A DNA stretch of 36,149 nucleotides from Microbacteriaceae bacterium (GTDB taxonomy: Bacteria > Actinomycetota > Actinomycetes > Actinomycetales > Microbacteriaceae). The stretch is from NCBI GenBank assembly GCA_947453465.1, contig CANGGL010000013.1:1-36149 (forward strand). Reading direction: 5' to 3'. The position numbers and the translations under genes are program-made. Positions 28,256 to 35,959 of this stretch are shown here, one piece after another; the stretch's first letter is position 1; each line of letters begins with the position of its first letter. The notes beneath the pieces were generated by a model. That model had not been told where the DNA came from. It saw only the letters and a program-made list of their open reading frames with translations, and ran no database searches.

Positions 28256-29112
28256 CTGAAAATGACGGTACGGTCGCCATCGAGAAGAACTCGGTGCTCG
28301 GCAAACCAACGCATCGCCTGGGTGAGGGTCTTCGACTCAACGTCTTGACCAATCGAGACCAAACGCTTCTTCGAATCAGAGTGCTGAACTCGAACAACGT
28401 TTTGCTCGATGATCGGGCCCTCATCCAGGTCAGCGGTCACAAAGTGGGCGGTTGCACCAATCAGCTTGACGCCGCGAGAGTGGGCCTGCGCATAAGGGTT
28501 TGCGCCCTTGAAGCCCGGTAAGAACGAGTGGTGGATGTTGATGATTCGGCCTTCAAACTCCTTGCAGAATTCTTCAGACAAGACCTGCATGTAACGCGCC
28601 AGGATGATCATCTCGACGCCGGCAGAGTGAATGAAAGTGCGCAACATCGATTCGAAAGCGCGCTTGTCGGCTTCACCTGTGATGGCGTGCTCTTCGAAAG
28701 GAATCGAGTAGAACTCTGCTAGTGGCGCTAGGTCTGAGTGGTTGCCGAAAACCGCAGGGATTTCGACCGGCAACTGGCCACTGCGCTGACGGAACAGGAT
28801 GTCGTTCAAGCAGTGGGCGCTCTTCGAGACCAAGACCAGGGTCTTCATCGGGCGCCCGACGACGTCGAGCACCGAATCCATGTCATAGCGAGCGATGACC
28901 GGGGCCAGTTGAGCCTCAAACATTTCACGTGGCACGGCTGACTCAATCTGCAGGCGCATGAAGAAGCGGCCGGTGTCTAGAGAGGTGTACTGGTGCGACT
29001 CGGTGATGTTGCCGTTGGCAGCCACAATCGCGCCCGAGATGGCGTGAACGATGCCGGGCTTGTCTTCGCAAACAAAGGTTAAAACCCAGTGGGTTGTGGC
29101 TGATGAGGTCAT
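28252..29112 (-). CDS. purU: Formyltetrahydrofolate deformylase
   Basis: A 286-residue enzyme that hydrolyses 10-formyl-THF to THF and formate, balancing the one-carbon pool against glycine synthesis. An N-terminal ACT domain (about 10-85; FVCEDKPGIVHAISGAIVAANGNI) is followed by a formyltransferase-like domain with NIHHSFLPGFKGANPY (Asn192, His194) and Asp230 (DLDEGP). Length is normal. It is divergent from glyA with overlapping promoters, which fits joint control of THF and glycine. Its TAG shares bases with the convergent surface-protein TAG. Confidence 0.94.
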   Translation of the reverse strand: MTSSATTHWVLTFVCEDKPGIVHAISGAIVAANGNITESHQYTSLDTGRFFMRLQIESAVPREMFEAQLAPVIARYDMDSVLDVVGRPMKTLVLVSKSAHCLNDILFRQRSGQLPVEIPAVFGNHSDLAPLAEFYSIPFEEHAITGEADKRAFESMLRTFIHSAGVEMIILARYMQVLSEEFCKEFEGRIINIHHSFLPGFKGANPYAQAHSRGVKLIGATAHFVTADLDEGPIIEQNVVRVQHSDSKKRLVSIGQDVESKTLTQAMRWFAEHRVLLDGDRTVIFS

Positions 29113-29119
29113 AATTGCC

Positions 29120-29125
29120 AGTTTA
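29120..29125 (-). promoter_or_regulatory. -10 box of purU; probable leaderless transcript
   Basis: On the minus strand TAAACT is followed by seven bases and ATG 29112, with no ribosome binding site in between. It lies 8 bases from the glyA -10 box on the other strand, so the two promoters must interfere. Confidence 0.45.
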
Positions 29126-29130
29126 TCGGA

Positions 29131-29139
29131 TGGTAGAAT
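29131..29139 (+). promoter_or_regulatory. Extended -10 promoter of glyA
   Basis: TGGTAGAAT is a TGN-extended -10 element. Transcription would begin near 29146 and leave a leader of about 30 bases with AGGAG (29163-29167) seven bases before ATG 29175. This is a conventional leadered start, unlike its divergent neighbour purU. Confidence 0.5.
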
Positions 29140-29174
29140 TACGTCACCGCATTCGGCCTAATAGGAGCCCATTA

Positions 29175-30446
29175 ATGTCTTCTTCATTCAACTTGCCACT
29201 CAGCGAAACTGATCCAGAAATCGCTGCCGTATTGACCGCTGAGCTAAACCGCCAGCGCAACATGCTTGAGATGATCGCCAGCGAGAACTTTGTGTCACGC
29301 GGTGTCCTTGAAGCTCAGGGCTCAGTGCTTACCAACAAGTATGCCGAGGGTTACCCGGGCAAGCGCTACTACGGTGGCTGCGAGGCAGTTGACGTGGCTG
29401 AGAACCTAGCCCGCGACCGCGCTAAAGAACTTTTCGGTGCCGAGCACGCCAACGTTCAGCCGCACTCAGGTGCTTCGGCTAACGCGGCCGTGCTGATGGC
29501 CTTGGCTAACCCTGGCGACCGCATCCTTGGTCTTGAACTTGCCCACGGTGGTCACCTAACCCACGGCATGCGCTTGAACTTCTCGGGCAAGATGTACGAA
29601 GCGCACGCTTACGAACTAAACGCCGAAACCAACCTGATCGACATGGACATCGTTCGCGCCCGTGCGCACGAGGTCAAGCCTCAGGTTTTGATTGCCGGTT
29701 GGTCTGCTTACTCACAGCACCTTGACTTCGCTGAGTTCCGCAAGATCGCTGATGAGGTTGGCGCCAAGCTTTGGGTCGACATGGCTCACTTCGCCGGTCT
29801 AGTTGCCGCTGGTTTGCACCCGAACCCGGTTCCGTTTGCCGACGTGGTTTCAACCACCGTTCACAAGACTCTTGCCGGCCCGCGCTCAGGTCTAATCCTG
29901 TGCAAGGCAGAGTATGCCAAGAAGATTGACTCAGCGGTGTTCCCTGGCCAGCAGGGTGGACCGCTCATGCACGTCATCGCTGCCAAGGCAGTTGCATTCA
30001 AGGCTGCGATGGGTGAAGAGTTTAAGGACCGCCAGAAGCGCACCATCGAGGGTGCTGACATCATCGCCAAGCGTTTGATGCAGGCCGATGTTGTGGCCAA
30101 CGGTGTTCAGGTTTTGACCGGTAGCACCAAGGTTCACCTGGTTTTGGTTGACCTTCGCAATGCTCCGATCAACGGCCAAGAGACCGAAGACCTATTGCAC
30201 GAGGTCGGCATCACCGTAAACCGCAACTCGGTTCCTAACGACCCACGTCCAGCTATGGTCACCTCTGGTGTTCGCATCGGAACCCCAGCCCTTGCCACCC
30301 GTGGCTTCGGTGCAGCCGAGTTTGCCGAGGTCGCCGAGATCATCGCCGGTGTATTGGTGCCAAACCCAGACATCGCGTCACTTCGTGCACGCACCGCCAA
30401 GCTAACCGAGGCCTTCCCGCTATACAGCGGACTAGAGAACTGGTAA
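29175..30446 (+). CDS. glyA: Serine hydroxymethyltransferase
   Basis: A 423-residue PLP enzyme that converts serine and THF to glycine and 5,10-methylene-THF, the main C1 entry. Landmarks are [44 protein letters not shown], the PLP-lysine region [14 protein letters not shown] with Lys231, and the C-terminal [15 protein letters not shown]. The start is ATG 29175, with AGGAG at the right distance, not the upstream in-frame codon at 29115, which would add 20 unrelated residues. folD follows after 10 bases, so the two form a unit. Confidence 0.96.
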   Translation: MSSSFNLPLSETDPEIAAVLTAELNRQRNMLEMIASENFVSRGVLEAQGSVLTNKYAEGYPGKRYYGGCEAVDVAENLARDRAKELFGAEHANVQPHSGASANAAVLMALANPGDRILGLELAHGGHLTHGMRLNFSGKMYEAHAYELNAETNLIDMDIVRARAHEVKPQVLIAGWSAYSQHLDFAEFRKIADEVGAKLWVDMAHFAGLVAAGLHPNPVPFADVVSTTVHKTLAGPRSGLILCKAEYAKKIDSAVFPGQQGGPLMHVIAAKAVAFKAAMGEEFKDRQKRTIEGADIIAKRLMQADVVANGVQVLTGSTKVHLVLVDLRNAPINGQETEDLLHEVGITVNRNSVPNDPRPAMVTSGVRIGTPALATRGFGAAEFAEVAEIIAGVLVPNPDIASLRARTAKLTEAFPLYSGLENW

Positions 30447-30456
30447 TTCGGGTTCG

Positions 30457-31332
30457 ATGACTGCAATCAAGCTAGACGGCCTTGCCACCGCAAAAGCGAT
30501 CAAGGCTGAACTTGCCGAACGCGTCATCCACCTGAAGCAAAAGGGAATCACGCCAGGCCTTGGCACTCTGTTGGTTGGTGACGACCCTGGTTCGCACTCG
30601 TATGTGGCTGGCAAGCACCGCGATTGTGCCGAGGTTGGCATTCACTCGATCCGAATTGACCTACCTGAGTCTGCCTCTGCAGCCGACGTTCGTTCGGCTA
30701 TTCGTGATTTGAACTCAGCCAGTGACGTCACCGGTTACATCGTGCAGTTGCCGTTGCCGTTTGGCCTAGATACCAACGCGATGCTTGAACTCATCGACCC
30801 GGATAAAGATGCCGATGGCCTACACCCGATCAACCTCGGGCGTCTGGTTCTCGGTGTCTCGGGCGAACTAACCTCACCGCTGCCTTGCACCCCGGCCGGC
30901 ATCGTTGAGTTGCTATCCCGTTATGAAGTGCCACTCAAGGGCGCCGAGGTTGCCATTATTGGCCGTGGCGTAACCGTTGGGCGACCACTTGGGCTTCTGA
31001 TGACCCGCAAGGGCATCGATTCGACAGTCACCCTTTTGCACTCGGCGTCTCGCAATCTCGAAGAGGCCGTCAAGTGCGCTGACATCGTCATCGGAGCCCT
31101 CGGCGTTGCTCACTTTGTTCAGCCCGAATGGATCAAACCTGGTGCGGCTGTTTTGGATGTTGGTATCACCCGCATCGAAGGCGAAGGCGAAGGCGGCAAG
31201 GCGACCCTGGTCGGCGATGTGGACCCGCGAGTTGCTGAAATCGCCGGTTGGTTGTCACCAAACCCTGGTGGCGTTGGCCCAATGACCCGCGCAATGCTGG
31301 TCAAGAACGTTGTCGACGCCGCTTCTCGCTAA
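30457..31332 (+). CDS. folD: Bifunctional methylene-THF dehydrogenase / methenyl-THF cyclohydrolase
   Basis: A 291-residue FolD that oxidises 5,10-methylene-THF to methenyl-THF with NADP and hydrolyses it to 10-formyl-THF. Visible are the catalytic-lysine segment [15 protein letters not shown] (Lys53), [17 protein letters not shown] and the dinucleotide-binding [15 protein letters not shown], the Gly variant common in actinobacteria. The C-terminus has [15 protein letters not shown]. It follows glyA directly, so serine carbon flows to 10-formyl-THF for purN and purH. The stop TAA overlaps the convergent amidase stop (CTAA). Confidence 0.96.
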   Translation: MTAIKLDGLATAKAIKAELAERVIHLKQKGITPGLGTLLVGDDPGSHSYVAGKHRDCAEVGIHSIRIDLPESASAADVRSAIRDLNSASDVTGYIVQLPLPFGLDTNAMLELIDPDKDADGLHPINLGRLVLGVSGELTSPLPCTPAGIVELLSRYEVPLKGAEVAIIGRGVTVGRPLGLLMTRKGIDSTVTLLHSASRNLEEAVKCADIVIGALGVAHFVQPEWIKPGAAVLDVGITRIEGEGEGGKATLVGDVDPRVAEIAGWLSPNPGGVGPMTRAMLVKNVVDAASR

Positions 31333-32342
31333 TCGTGGGAGATTTTGTATTCTTCAGCCAGCGCGCGTAGCTTTTTGTGAACTCCGCCATAGGCCTGCGC
31401 CTCATTTAGCGTCCACTTAGGCAACTTGGCAACCATCGTGTAGTTCGGGTCGCAAACGTTCGCCGCAGGTGAAAGGCCCATCTGGCTGACCAGTTGCATG
31501 GCGTCTAGCGCATCCAACCCGGTCAGGTCGCTGGTCCAGTTAATCAATTCTTTTTGACTGATGCGGTAGGCATCTTCGAGTGGGCGAACCGAGCCGGTGG
31601 CCATGATGAATTCATCGTTCTCGAGCCGTGGCCATGAGGGCGCTGCACCCTTGATTAGGTCAACGGCGATGACCGAGTTCATAGCCGACTCAATGCCGGT
31701 GCCGCAGACTTCGCCCTCGCCCTGACGAGCGTGGCCGTCACCGATTGAAAGCATTGCTCCGGCCACGTTTACCGGCAAATAAAGTGTGGTGCCAACGCGT
31801 GCCTCAGGGGTGTCCATGTTGCCGCCATAGCTGTTTGGGGTGACCACCAGGCGCACCTCGCCGCTGGCTGGGGCAACACCGATGGTGCCGTGCATTGGGT
31901 CGAGCGGCATACGCACTCGATAATCAGATCTTCCGGCCTTGAAGCCGGCGGTCCATGATTCTAGGTCGATGTCATAGAACCAGACGCGCTCTTCTAGGTC
32001 GTCATGCAACATCGCGGTTTCGTGAGTTGCAGTGAGAGCTCCAAAGGAGGGGAAGGTGCAGGAGATTCCATAGTCCCGTGCCGGCACAATCGAGACAAAG
32101 TGCACAGCCAGCAAATCACCAGGCTCCGCTCCTTGAACCTCGATTGGGCCAGACACCGGATTTAGCTCGGCGAAGTCGATTACTTTACTGGGGATGTCAA
32201 GCGGCGACTTCACGCGACCACCGAAACAGTCTTCGGTGGAGACTTCAATGAGATCCCCGGGCTTGACCGACAGGAGGGGATTCCTGCCACCGAAGGTGTA
32301 CGAATACTCGCTTGGTGATGGACGAAGCTCGTGGATGCTCAT
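31329..32342 (-). CDS. Acetamidase/formamidase family protein
   Basis: A 337-residue FmdA/AmdA-family amidase, a cytoplasmic zinc-type hydrolase class that splits formamide or acetamide to the acid and ammonia. Typical segments are [47 protein letters not shown] and [24 protein letters not shown]. The start ATG 32342 gives the family-like MSIHELRPS beginning with a purine-rich AAAGAAAGAG upstream; longer starts would run into the permease gene. It lies 16 bases after the permease gene and is last in the amide cluster. Formamide versus acetamide cannot be decided by eye. Confidence 0.88.
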   Translation of the reverse strand: MSIHELRPSPSEYSYTFGGRNPLLSVKPGDLIEVSTEDCFGGRVKSPLDIPSKVIDFAELNPVSGPIEVQGAEPGDLLAVHFVSIVPARDYGISCTFPSFGALTATHETAMLHDDLEERVWFYDIDLESWTAGFKAGRSDYRVRMPLDPMHGTIGVAPASGEVRLVVTPNSYGGNMDTPEARVGTTLYLPVNVAGAMLSIGDGHARQGEGEVCGTGIESAMNSVIAVDLIKGAAPSWPRLENDEFIMATGSVRPLEDAYRISQKELINWTSDLTGLDALDAMQLVSQMGLSPAANVCDPNYTMVAKLPKWTLNEAQAYGGVHKKLRALAEEYKISHD

Positions 32343-32358
32343 TGAAGTTACTCTTTCT

Positions 32359-33765
32359 TTACTCGACCGAGATGGTCTTGATTTCGCGACCGCGGGCTTT
32401 GAGGACCACGGCAACGATGATTCCGATTGCTAGCCACGCGAGGCCAAGAACCTGTGCAGCGGCGCGTGCGTTGTAAAGCACGAATGCCAGCACAATCAAG
32501 CCCATGGCTGGGTAGATCAGGTGAATGAACCAGCGCTTTGACTTCTGCTTCACAATGAACCACCAAATAACCGAGGCGTTCAGAAGCATGAAGGCAAGGA
32601 TGGCGCCAAAGTTGACCAGAGCCGAGATAGCCACCAAACCGTCTGGAAGGGTGGTTAGGAAAACGCCTAGGGCTACTGAGATAGCAACCACGAGAAGAGT
32701 TGCGTTCCATGGAACCTGACGCTTGCTGCTTACCTTGGCCAAGAACTTAGGTAGCTGACCGTCGCGAGCCATCGCAAAGATCAAACGTGCTGTGGCGGCC
32801 TGGGCAACGAGTGCGTTAGCAAAGCCCCAGGCAACAGCGGTTGAGACAGCGGTCAGAATAAACATGAAGTGACCGCCGGCAGTCTCAGAGGCAGCATAGA
32901 AAGCAACACCGGTTGGGTCACCATTCTTGATTAGAGCCGCTGGGTCTTCAACCAACATCGATGCAACCCAGGTCTGAGCGATGAAGAGCACGCCAACTGC
33001 TAGCAATGAGTAAATCATTGAGCGGCCGAGTGACTTGCTGGTGCCAGAGTTCTCTTCTGCAAGAGTGGCGATTGCGTCGAAGCCTAGGAATGATAGAACG
33101 GCAATCGAAGCTGCGCCGAAAACTAGTGGCCATGAGAAGGTATCTGCGTTGAAGAAGGCGTTGAAGCTGAAGCCGTCGCCCTTGCCCTGGGTCAGAGCGA
33201 CGATGCCCACGACCAAGAAGATGGAAAGTGCAACCAGCTCGGCGACGAGCATGATCTTGTTTACCAGAGCGGTCAACGAAATGCCGAGGTAGTTGACCAC
33301 GGTGTTCAGCGAGATGAACGCAAGCAACCAAACCCAAACCGGAATGCTTGGGATGATTCCGTTCATTGCCAAGCCGGCAACAAAGTAAAGGAGTGCTGGG
33401 ATAAGGATGTAGTCGAGAAGAATCATCCAACCGGCGATAAAGCCAACCGGCTTGCCAATTCCGCGGCCGGCATAGGTGTAAACCGAACCTGACATTGGGA
33501 AGGCCTGGGCCATCTGTGAATAAGAGTTGGCTGAGAACATCATGCCAACCATCGCGATGATGTAGGCAAGGGCAATCATGCCGCCAGACGCCTGGAAGAC
33601 GCCACCGAAAATACCAAACGGTGCAATCGGCACCATGAAGATTAGTCCGTAGGTCAGGAGGTCGCTGAACTTCAGTGTTCGCTTAAGCTCCTGCTTGTAA
33701 CCAAACTGTTCGATGCCTGGGTCATCTCCAGCACCTGAACCCGGAAGGGTTGAATGTGTGCTCAC
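32359..33765 (-). CDS. APC-family amino acid/amine permease
   Basis: A 468-residue permease with about twelve membrane segments, beginning in the first helix with SDLLTYGLIFMVPIAPFGIFGGV. The unwound helix-1 region and the LSFLGFDAIATLAEENSG segment are characteristic of the amino acid-polyamine-organocation superfamily. It begins with GTG 33765 and no strong ribosome binding site. It lies between the AmiC-like gene and the amidase on the same strand, so it probably imports the amidase substrate or a related amine or amide. A perfect palindrome sits 24 bases upstream. Confidence 0.87.
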   Translation of the reverse strand: MSTHSTLPGSGAGDDPGIEQFGYKQELKRTLKFSDLLTYGLIFMVPIAPFGIFGGVFQASGGMIALAYIIAMVGMMFSANSYSQMAQAFPMSGSVYTYAGRGIGKPVGFIAGWMILLDYILIPALLYFVAGLAMNGIIPSIPVWVWLLAFISLNTVVNYLGISLTALVNKIMLVAELVALSIFLVVGIVALTQGKGDGFSFNAFFNADTFSWPLVFGAASIAVLSFLGFDAIATLAEENSGTSKSLGRSMIYSLLAVGVLFIAQTWVASMLVEDPAALIKNGDPTGVAFYAASETAGGHFMFILTAVSTAVAWGFANALVAQAATARLIFAMARDGQLPKFLAKVSSKRQVPWNATLLVVAISVALGVFLTTLPDGLVAISALVNFGAILAFMLLNASVIWWFIVKQKSKRWFIHLIYPAMGLIVLAFVLYNARAAAQVLGLAWLAIGIIVAVVLKARGREIKTISVE

Positions 33766-33789
33766 GTTCTATCCAATCTGCAGCTAGTC

Positions 33790-33811
33790 AATATTTCCAA
33801 ATGGAAATATT
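33790..33811. promoter_or_regulatory. Perfect 10+10-bp palindrome upstream of the APC permease
   Basis: AATATTTCCA (33790-33799) and TGGAAATATT (33802-33811) are perfect inverted arms around AA. It lies 7 bases after the AmiC-like stop and 24 bases before the permease start, just downstream of a TATAGG that could be a -10 box. No T-run follows on the minus strand. Size and symmetry fit an operator for a dimeric regulator such as the nearby MarR protein. Confidence 0.6.
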
Positions 33812-33818
33812 CAGTAGC

Positions 33819-34859
33819 CTATACCCTGCTGAAGGTCTCAGTTGGTTCTAAATCGGCGCCGATTGCAATTGCAATTTTGGCCGTCTTGCGCTCGGACAGT
33901 GTTTTATTAGGAATTGAGAACCCGGCAACGGCGAGGCTGGCCAATAAATTTACGCCATCGTAACAACCCTCGGCATAGGTGCCGGGCAGTGGAGCCTGAT
34001 AACCGAACCGGGCTGAATAGGCTTCCATCAGTTTTAGGTGCCGATCATCGTCTTGCCTTATGAAGCTCGGCATCGCCGAATAAAGGTTTCCACTGTCATC
34101 TCCACCGGCAGCCACGAGGCAGTTTTCATCGAGAGCACTGCACAGCCTCACAAAGTGATTCGCTGCACCAATCTCAACAATGGTTCGGTTGAACTCGATG
34201 CTGTCGCGGCCAATAAGCGAAACCAAGATTCCCTCGGCGCCTGATTTCAAAGCGGTATGAGCAAGCTCCTCAACGTCAACCTGGCCGGTTGGGATGAGTC
34301 TGTCCATGACCACCGTCTGCCCCAGGTCGTGCAGCGCTCGACGTGCGGCGCGGTGAACCTGACGCGGCCAAACATAGTCGTTGCCAATTAGGGCCCAAGT
34401 TGAAATCTTGCGGTGCGCCGAAAGCCAGGCGATTGGCTGGCGGAGTTGTTCGCTCGGGCTGGTGCCAAGAAAGACAGAGCCCGGCTTTGCGGCTGCGCCT
34501 TCGTGCGGCGGAGTAAAGATGTATGGGACGCGGCCGTTGAGCATCAACTCAACTGCGGCTCTCACATTTGATGGGTGTGTTCCAACGAGGCCGTGCACCA
34601 GGTGTGAAGAAACCAAAAGGTCAACCTCGGCGGCAACCTCTTCGGGCCTCTGGCCGCCATCCACGATGACCAGCTCGATCTGGCGCCCGGTGGCCAGCGC
34701 CACCTCTTCTGTTGCCAGAAGGGCGCAGTTCATAATGGCTGGGCCAGCCTGCCCCATGATTCCCGAGAGCGGAACGATTAGTCCGATTGAGAGCGTGGTT
34801 GACTCAGGTCCGCGCAACAAGGCGTCGCTTGTCATGATTTGTTGGACGACTGAGCTCAC
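33819..34859 (-). CDS. AmiC-like amide-binding protein without signal peptide (putative cytoplasmic sensor)
   Basis: A 346-residue type I periplasmic-binding-fold protein of the AmiC/FmdC/UrtA group. LSIGLIVPLSGIMGQAGPAIMNCALLATEEV is the first strand and helix, and WALIGNDYVWPRQVHRAARRALHDLGQTVV is the group's hallmark. The N-terminus (MSSVVQQIMTSDALLRGPEST) has no signal peptide or lipobox, so it should stay in the cytosol, like Pseudomonas AmiC, which senses amides and restrains the antiterminator AmiR. No AmiR/ANTAR gene is in the window; a divergent marR is next door. GTG 34859 lies six bases after CATACT (leaderless type); ATG 34835 is an alternative. It heads the amide cluster with the permease and amidase. 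Confidence 0.78.
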   Translation of the reverse strand: MSSVVQQIMTSDALLRGPESTTLSIGLIVPLSGIMGQAGPAIMNCALLATEEVALATGRQIELVIVDGGQRPEEVAAEVDLLVSSHLVHGLVGTHPSNVRAAVELMLNGRVPYIFTPPHEGAAAKPGSVFLGTSPSEQLRQPIAWLSAHRKISTWALIGNDYVWPRQVHRAARRALHDLGQTVVMDRLIPTGQVDVEELAHTALKSGAEGILVSLIGRDSIEFNRTIVEIGAANHFVRLCSALDENCLVAAGGDDSGNLYSAMPSFIRQDDDRHLKLMEAYSARFGYQAPLPGTYAEGCYDGVNLLASLAVAGFSIPNKTLSERKTAKIAIAIGADLEPTETFSRV

Positions 34860-34861
34860 TC

Positions 34862-34885
34862 GATAAGTATGGCCTACTATTTATC
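34862..34885. promoter_or_regulatory. Imperfect inverted repeat between AmiC-like gene and marR
   Basis: GATAAGT (34862-34868) and ATTTATC (34879-34885) form 7-bp arms with one mismatch, with AGTA/TACT nested inside. The site covers the presumed -10 box of the AmiC-like gene (CATACT on the minus strand, 34866-34871), a good position for MarR repression of both divergent genes. Confidence 0.35.
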
Positions 34886-34911
34886 TACGTAGCTCTAGAG
34901 GGGAGTTGGCA

Positions 34912-35370
34912 ATGACCGGTGCCGCAAGCACGTCAAGCAGCTTCCTGCGCACCAAGGGCATGGCTCAGGCGCTCTGGGATTTGAAGTCGATTCAAAGCGC
35001 ATTGACCTCTGGCTTAGAAGTTGCGCTTAGTGAAGTTGGCTTCACCGCCGATCAGTTCCAAGTCCTATTCAGTATTTCGAAACTTGGCTCACCAACCATG
35101 GGTGAGATTCTCGGGGACGTAAACATGGCAAATGCTAGCCTCAGCCGCATTGTTGATTCTCTCGAAGACCGAGCCCTAGCCTTCCGGTTACCCAACCCAT
35201 CTGATCGTCGGCGAATCACGGTCAACCTCTCAGACATGGGAGTTGCCAAACTTGACCAGGTTCTGAGCTCCCTATCTGCCTGGGCCTCGGCTTCAGATGG
35301 TGTTATCGACGTTGAAATGGCCGAAAAACTGAGGGCACTGGCTCAGAAAATCGGCAAGTCTGACCTCTAG
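34912..35370 (+). CDS. MarR-family transcriptional regulator
   Basis: A 152-residue winged-helix regulator. The DNA-binding part covers about residues 42-105: FTADQFQVLFSISKLGSPTMGEILGDVNMANASLSRIVDSLEDRALAFRLPNPSDRRRITVNLSDMG, including the DRR wing typical of MarR proteins. ATG 34912 has GGGGAG six bases upstream and is preferred to TTG 34906. It is divergent from the AmiC-like gene, the usual arrangement for a MarR protein controlling its neighbour. It probably represses the amide cluster and itself; whether it senses a small molecule or the AmiC-like protein is open. Confidence 0.88.
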   Translation: MTGAASTSSSFLRTKGMAQALWDLKSIQSALTSGLEVALSEVGFTADQFQVLFSISKLGSPTMGEILGDVNMANASLSRIVDSLEDRALAFRLPNPSDRRRITVNLSDMGVAKLDQVLSSLSAWASASDGVIDVEMAEKLRALAQKIGKSDL

Positions 35371-35435
35371 GCGTCTAGAAACCCAACGCCTCTCTGTTCG
35401 CTCCCTAACACCACCAAAAAATCCGAGTATTTTTC

Positions 35436-35455
35436 ACCCAATTTGGGTCTTTTTT
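35436..35455 (+). terminator. Rho-independent terminator after marR
   Basis: ACCCA (35436-35440) pairs with TGGGT (35444-35448) around ATT, followed by C and six T. The stem is short, but the T-run is good, 65 bases after the marR stop. Confidence 0.55.
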
Positions 35456-35496
35456 GTGCGCCACGCGGTGGTTTCCTGATGAATTCAAGGGAAATA

Positions 35497-35516
35497 AAAG
35501 ATTTATAAAAATCTTT
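35497..35516. promoter_or_regulatory. Perfect 8+8-bp palindrome in the nrdH upstream region
   Basis: AAAGATTT (35497-35504) and AAATCTTT (35509-35516) are perfect arms around ATAA, and TATAAA at 35504-35509 inside it could be a -10 box. An operator over a promoter is the likely reading. The 339-base gap between marR and nrdH holds this site, the NrdR-like box and the terminator, with no gene visible. Confidence 0.45.
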
Positions 35517-35544
35517 GCGCGACACGCCATAACTTATTTGCGAA

Positions 35545-35560
35545 GCACTACATCTAGGGC
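35545..35560. promoter_or_regulatory. Candidate NrdR box upstream of nrdHI
   Basis: GCACTACATCTAGGGC resembles the 16-bp NrdR palindrome (ACACWATATATWGTGT) at about 11 positions. A much weaker partner is centred 31 bases downstream (35576-35591), the spacing expected for paired boxes. A separate inverted repeat AAATAA-GCCA-TTATTT lies at 35581-35596. NrdR represses ribonucleotide reductase operons in most bacteria. Confidence 0.4.
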
Positions 35561-35709
35561 TTAGTCTTGGGGAACTAACTAAATAAGCCATTATTTGGGG
35601 GAAACCGCTTCATCGAGAGATGTACGGAATTCGCGATAAATCACCAGAAATCAGCGAATTACCAGAGTTTATGGCCGAAACAAAGATTTTTACTCAGAGG
35701 AGAACCATC

Positions 35710-35937
35710 ATGACCGTTACCGTTTACACGCTTCCTTCATGCGTCCAGTGTGACAGCACCAAAAAGTTCCTAGACCGCAACGATGTTGAGTACAACGTGG
35801 TCGACATGAGCCAGGACGAGACCGCTCTTGAGCTAGTTAAGGCTCTTGGCTACCAGGCTGCTCCAGTTGTTATCGCCGGCGATGACCACTGGTCAGGTTT
35901 CCGTCCAGACATGATCGCCAAGCTAGCTGCAGCCTAA
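35710..35937 (+). CDS. nrdH: Glutaredoxin-like protein NrdH
   Basis: A 75-residue redoxin that supplies electrons to the class Ib ribonucleotide reductase NrdEF, reduced by thioredoxin reductase. [15 protein letters not shown] gives the redox pair Cys11 and Cys14, with AAPVV as the cis-proline loop and WSGFRPDMI as the NrdH signature. ATG 35710 has AGAGGAG upstream and gives the normal length; the in-frame ATG at 35620 would add 30 residues unlike the family. nrdI begins 22 bases downstream, so this is the head of an nrdHI(EF) operon. Confidence 0.93.
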   Translation: MTVTVYTLPSCVQCDSTKKFLDRNDVEYNVVDMSQDETALELVKALGYQAAPVVIAGDDHWSGFRPDMIAKLAAA

Positions 35938-35959
35938 ACAGAAGCACCAAGACACCAGG

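Noticed and set aside
29115-29174. 20-residue N-terminal extension of glyA
   Set aside because: It covers the promoter and ribosome binding site; homologues start near MSSSFN.
35620-35709. 30-residue N-terminal extension of nrdH
   Set aside because: NrdH proteins are about 75 residues, and AGAGGAG directly precedes ATG 35710.
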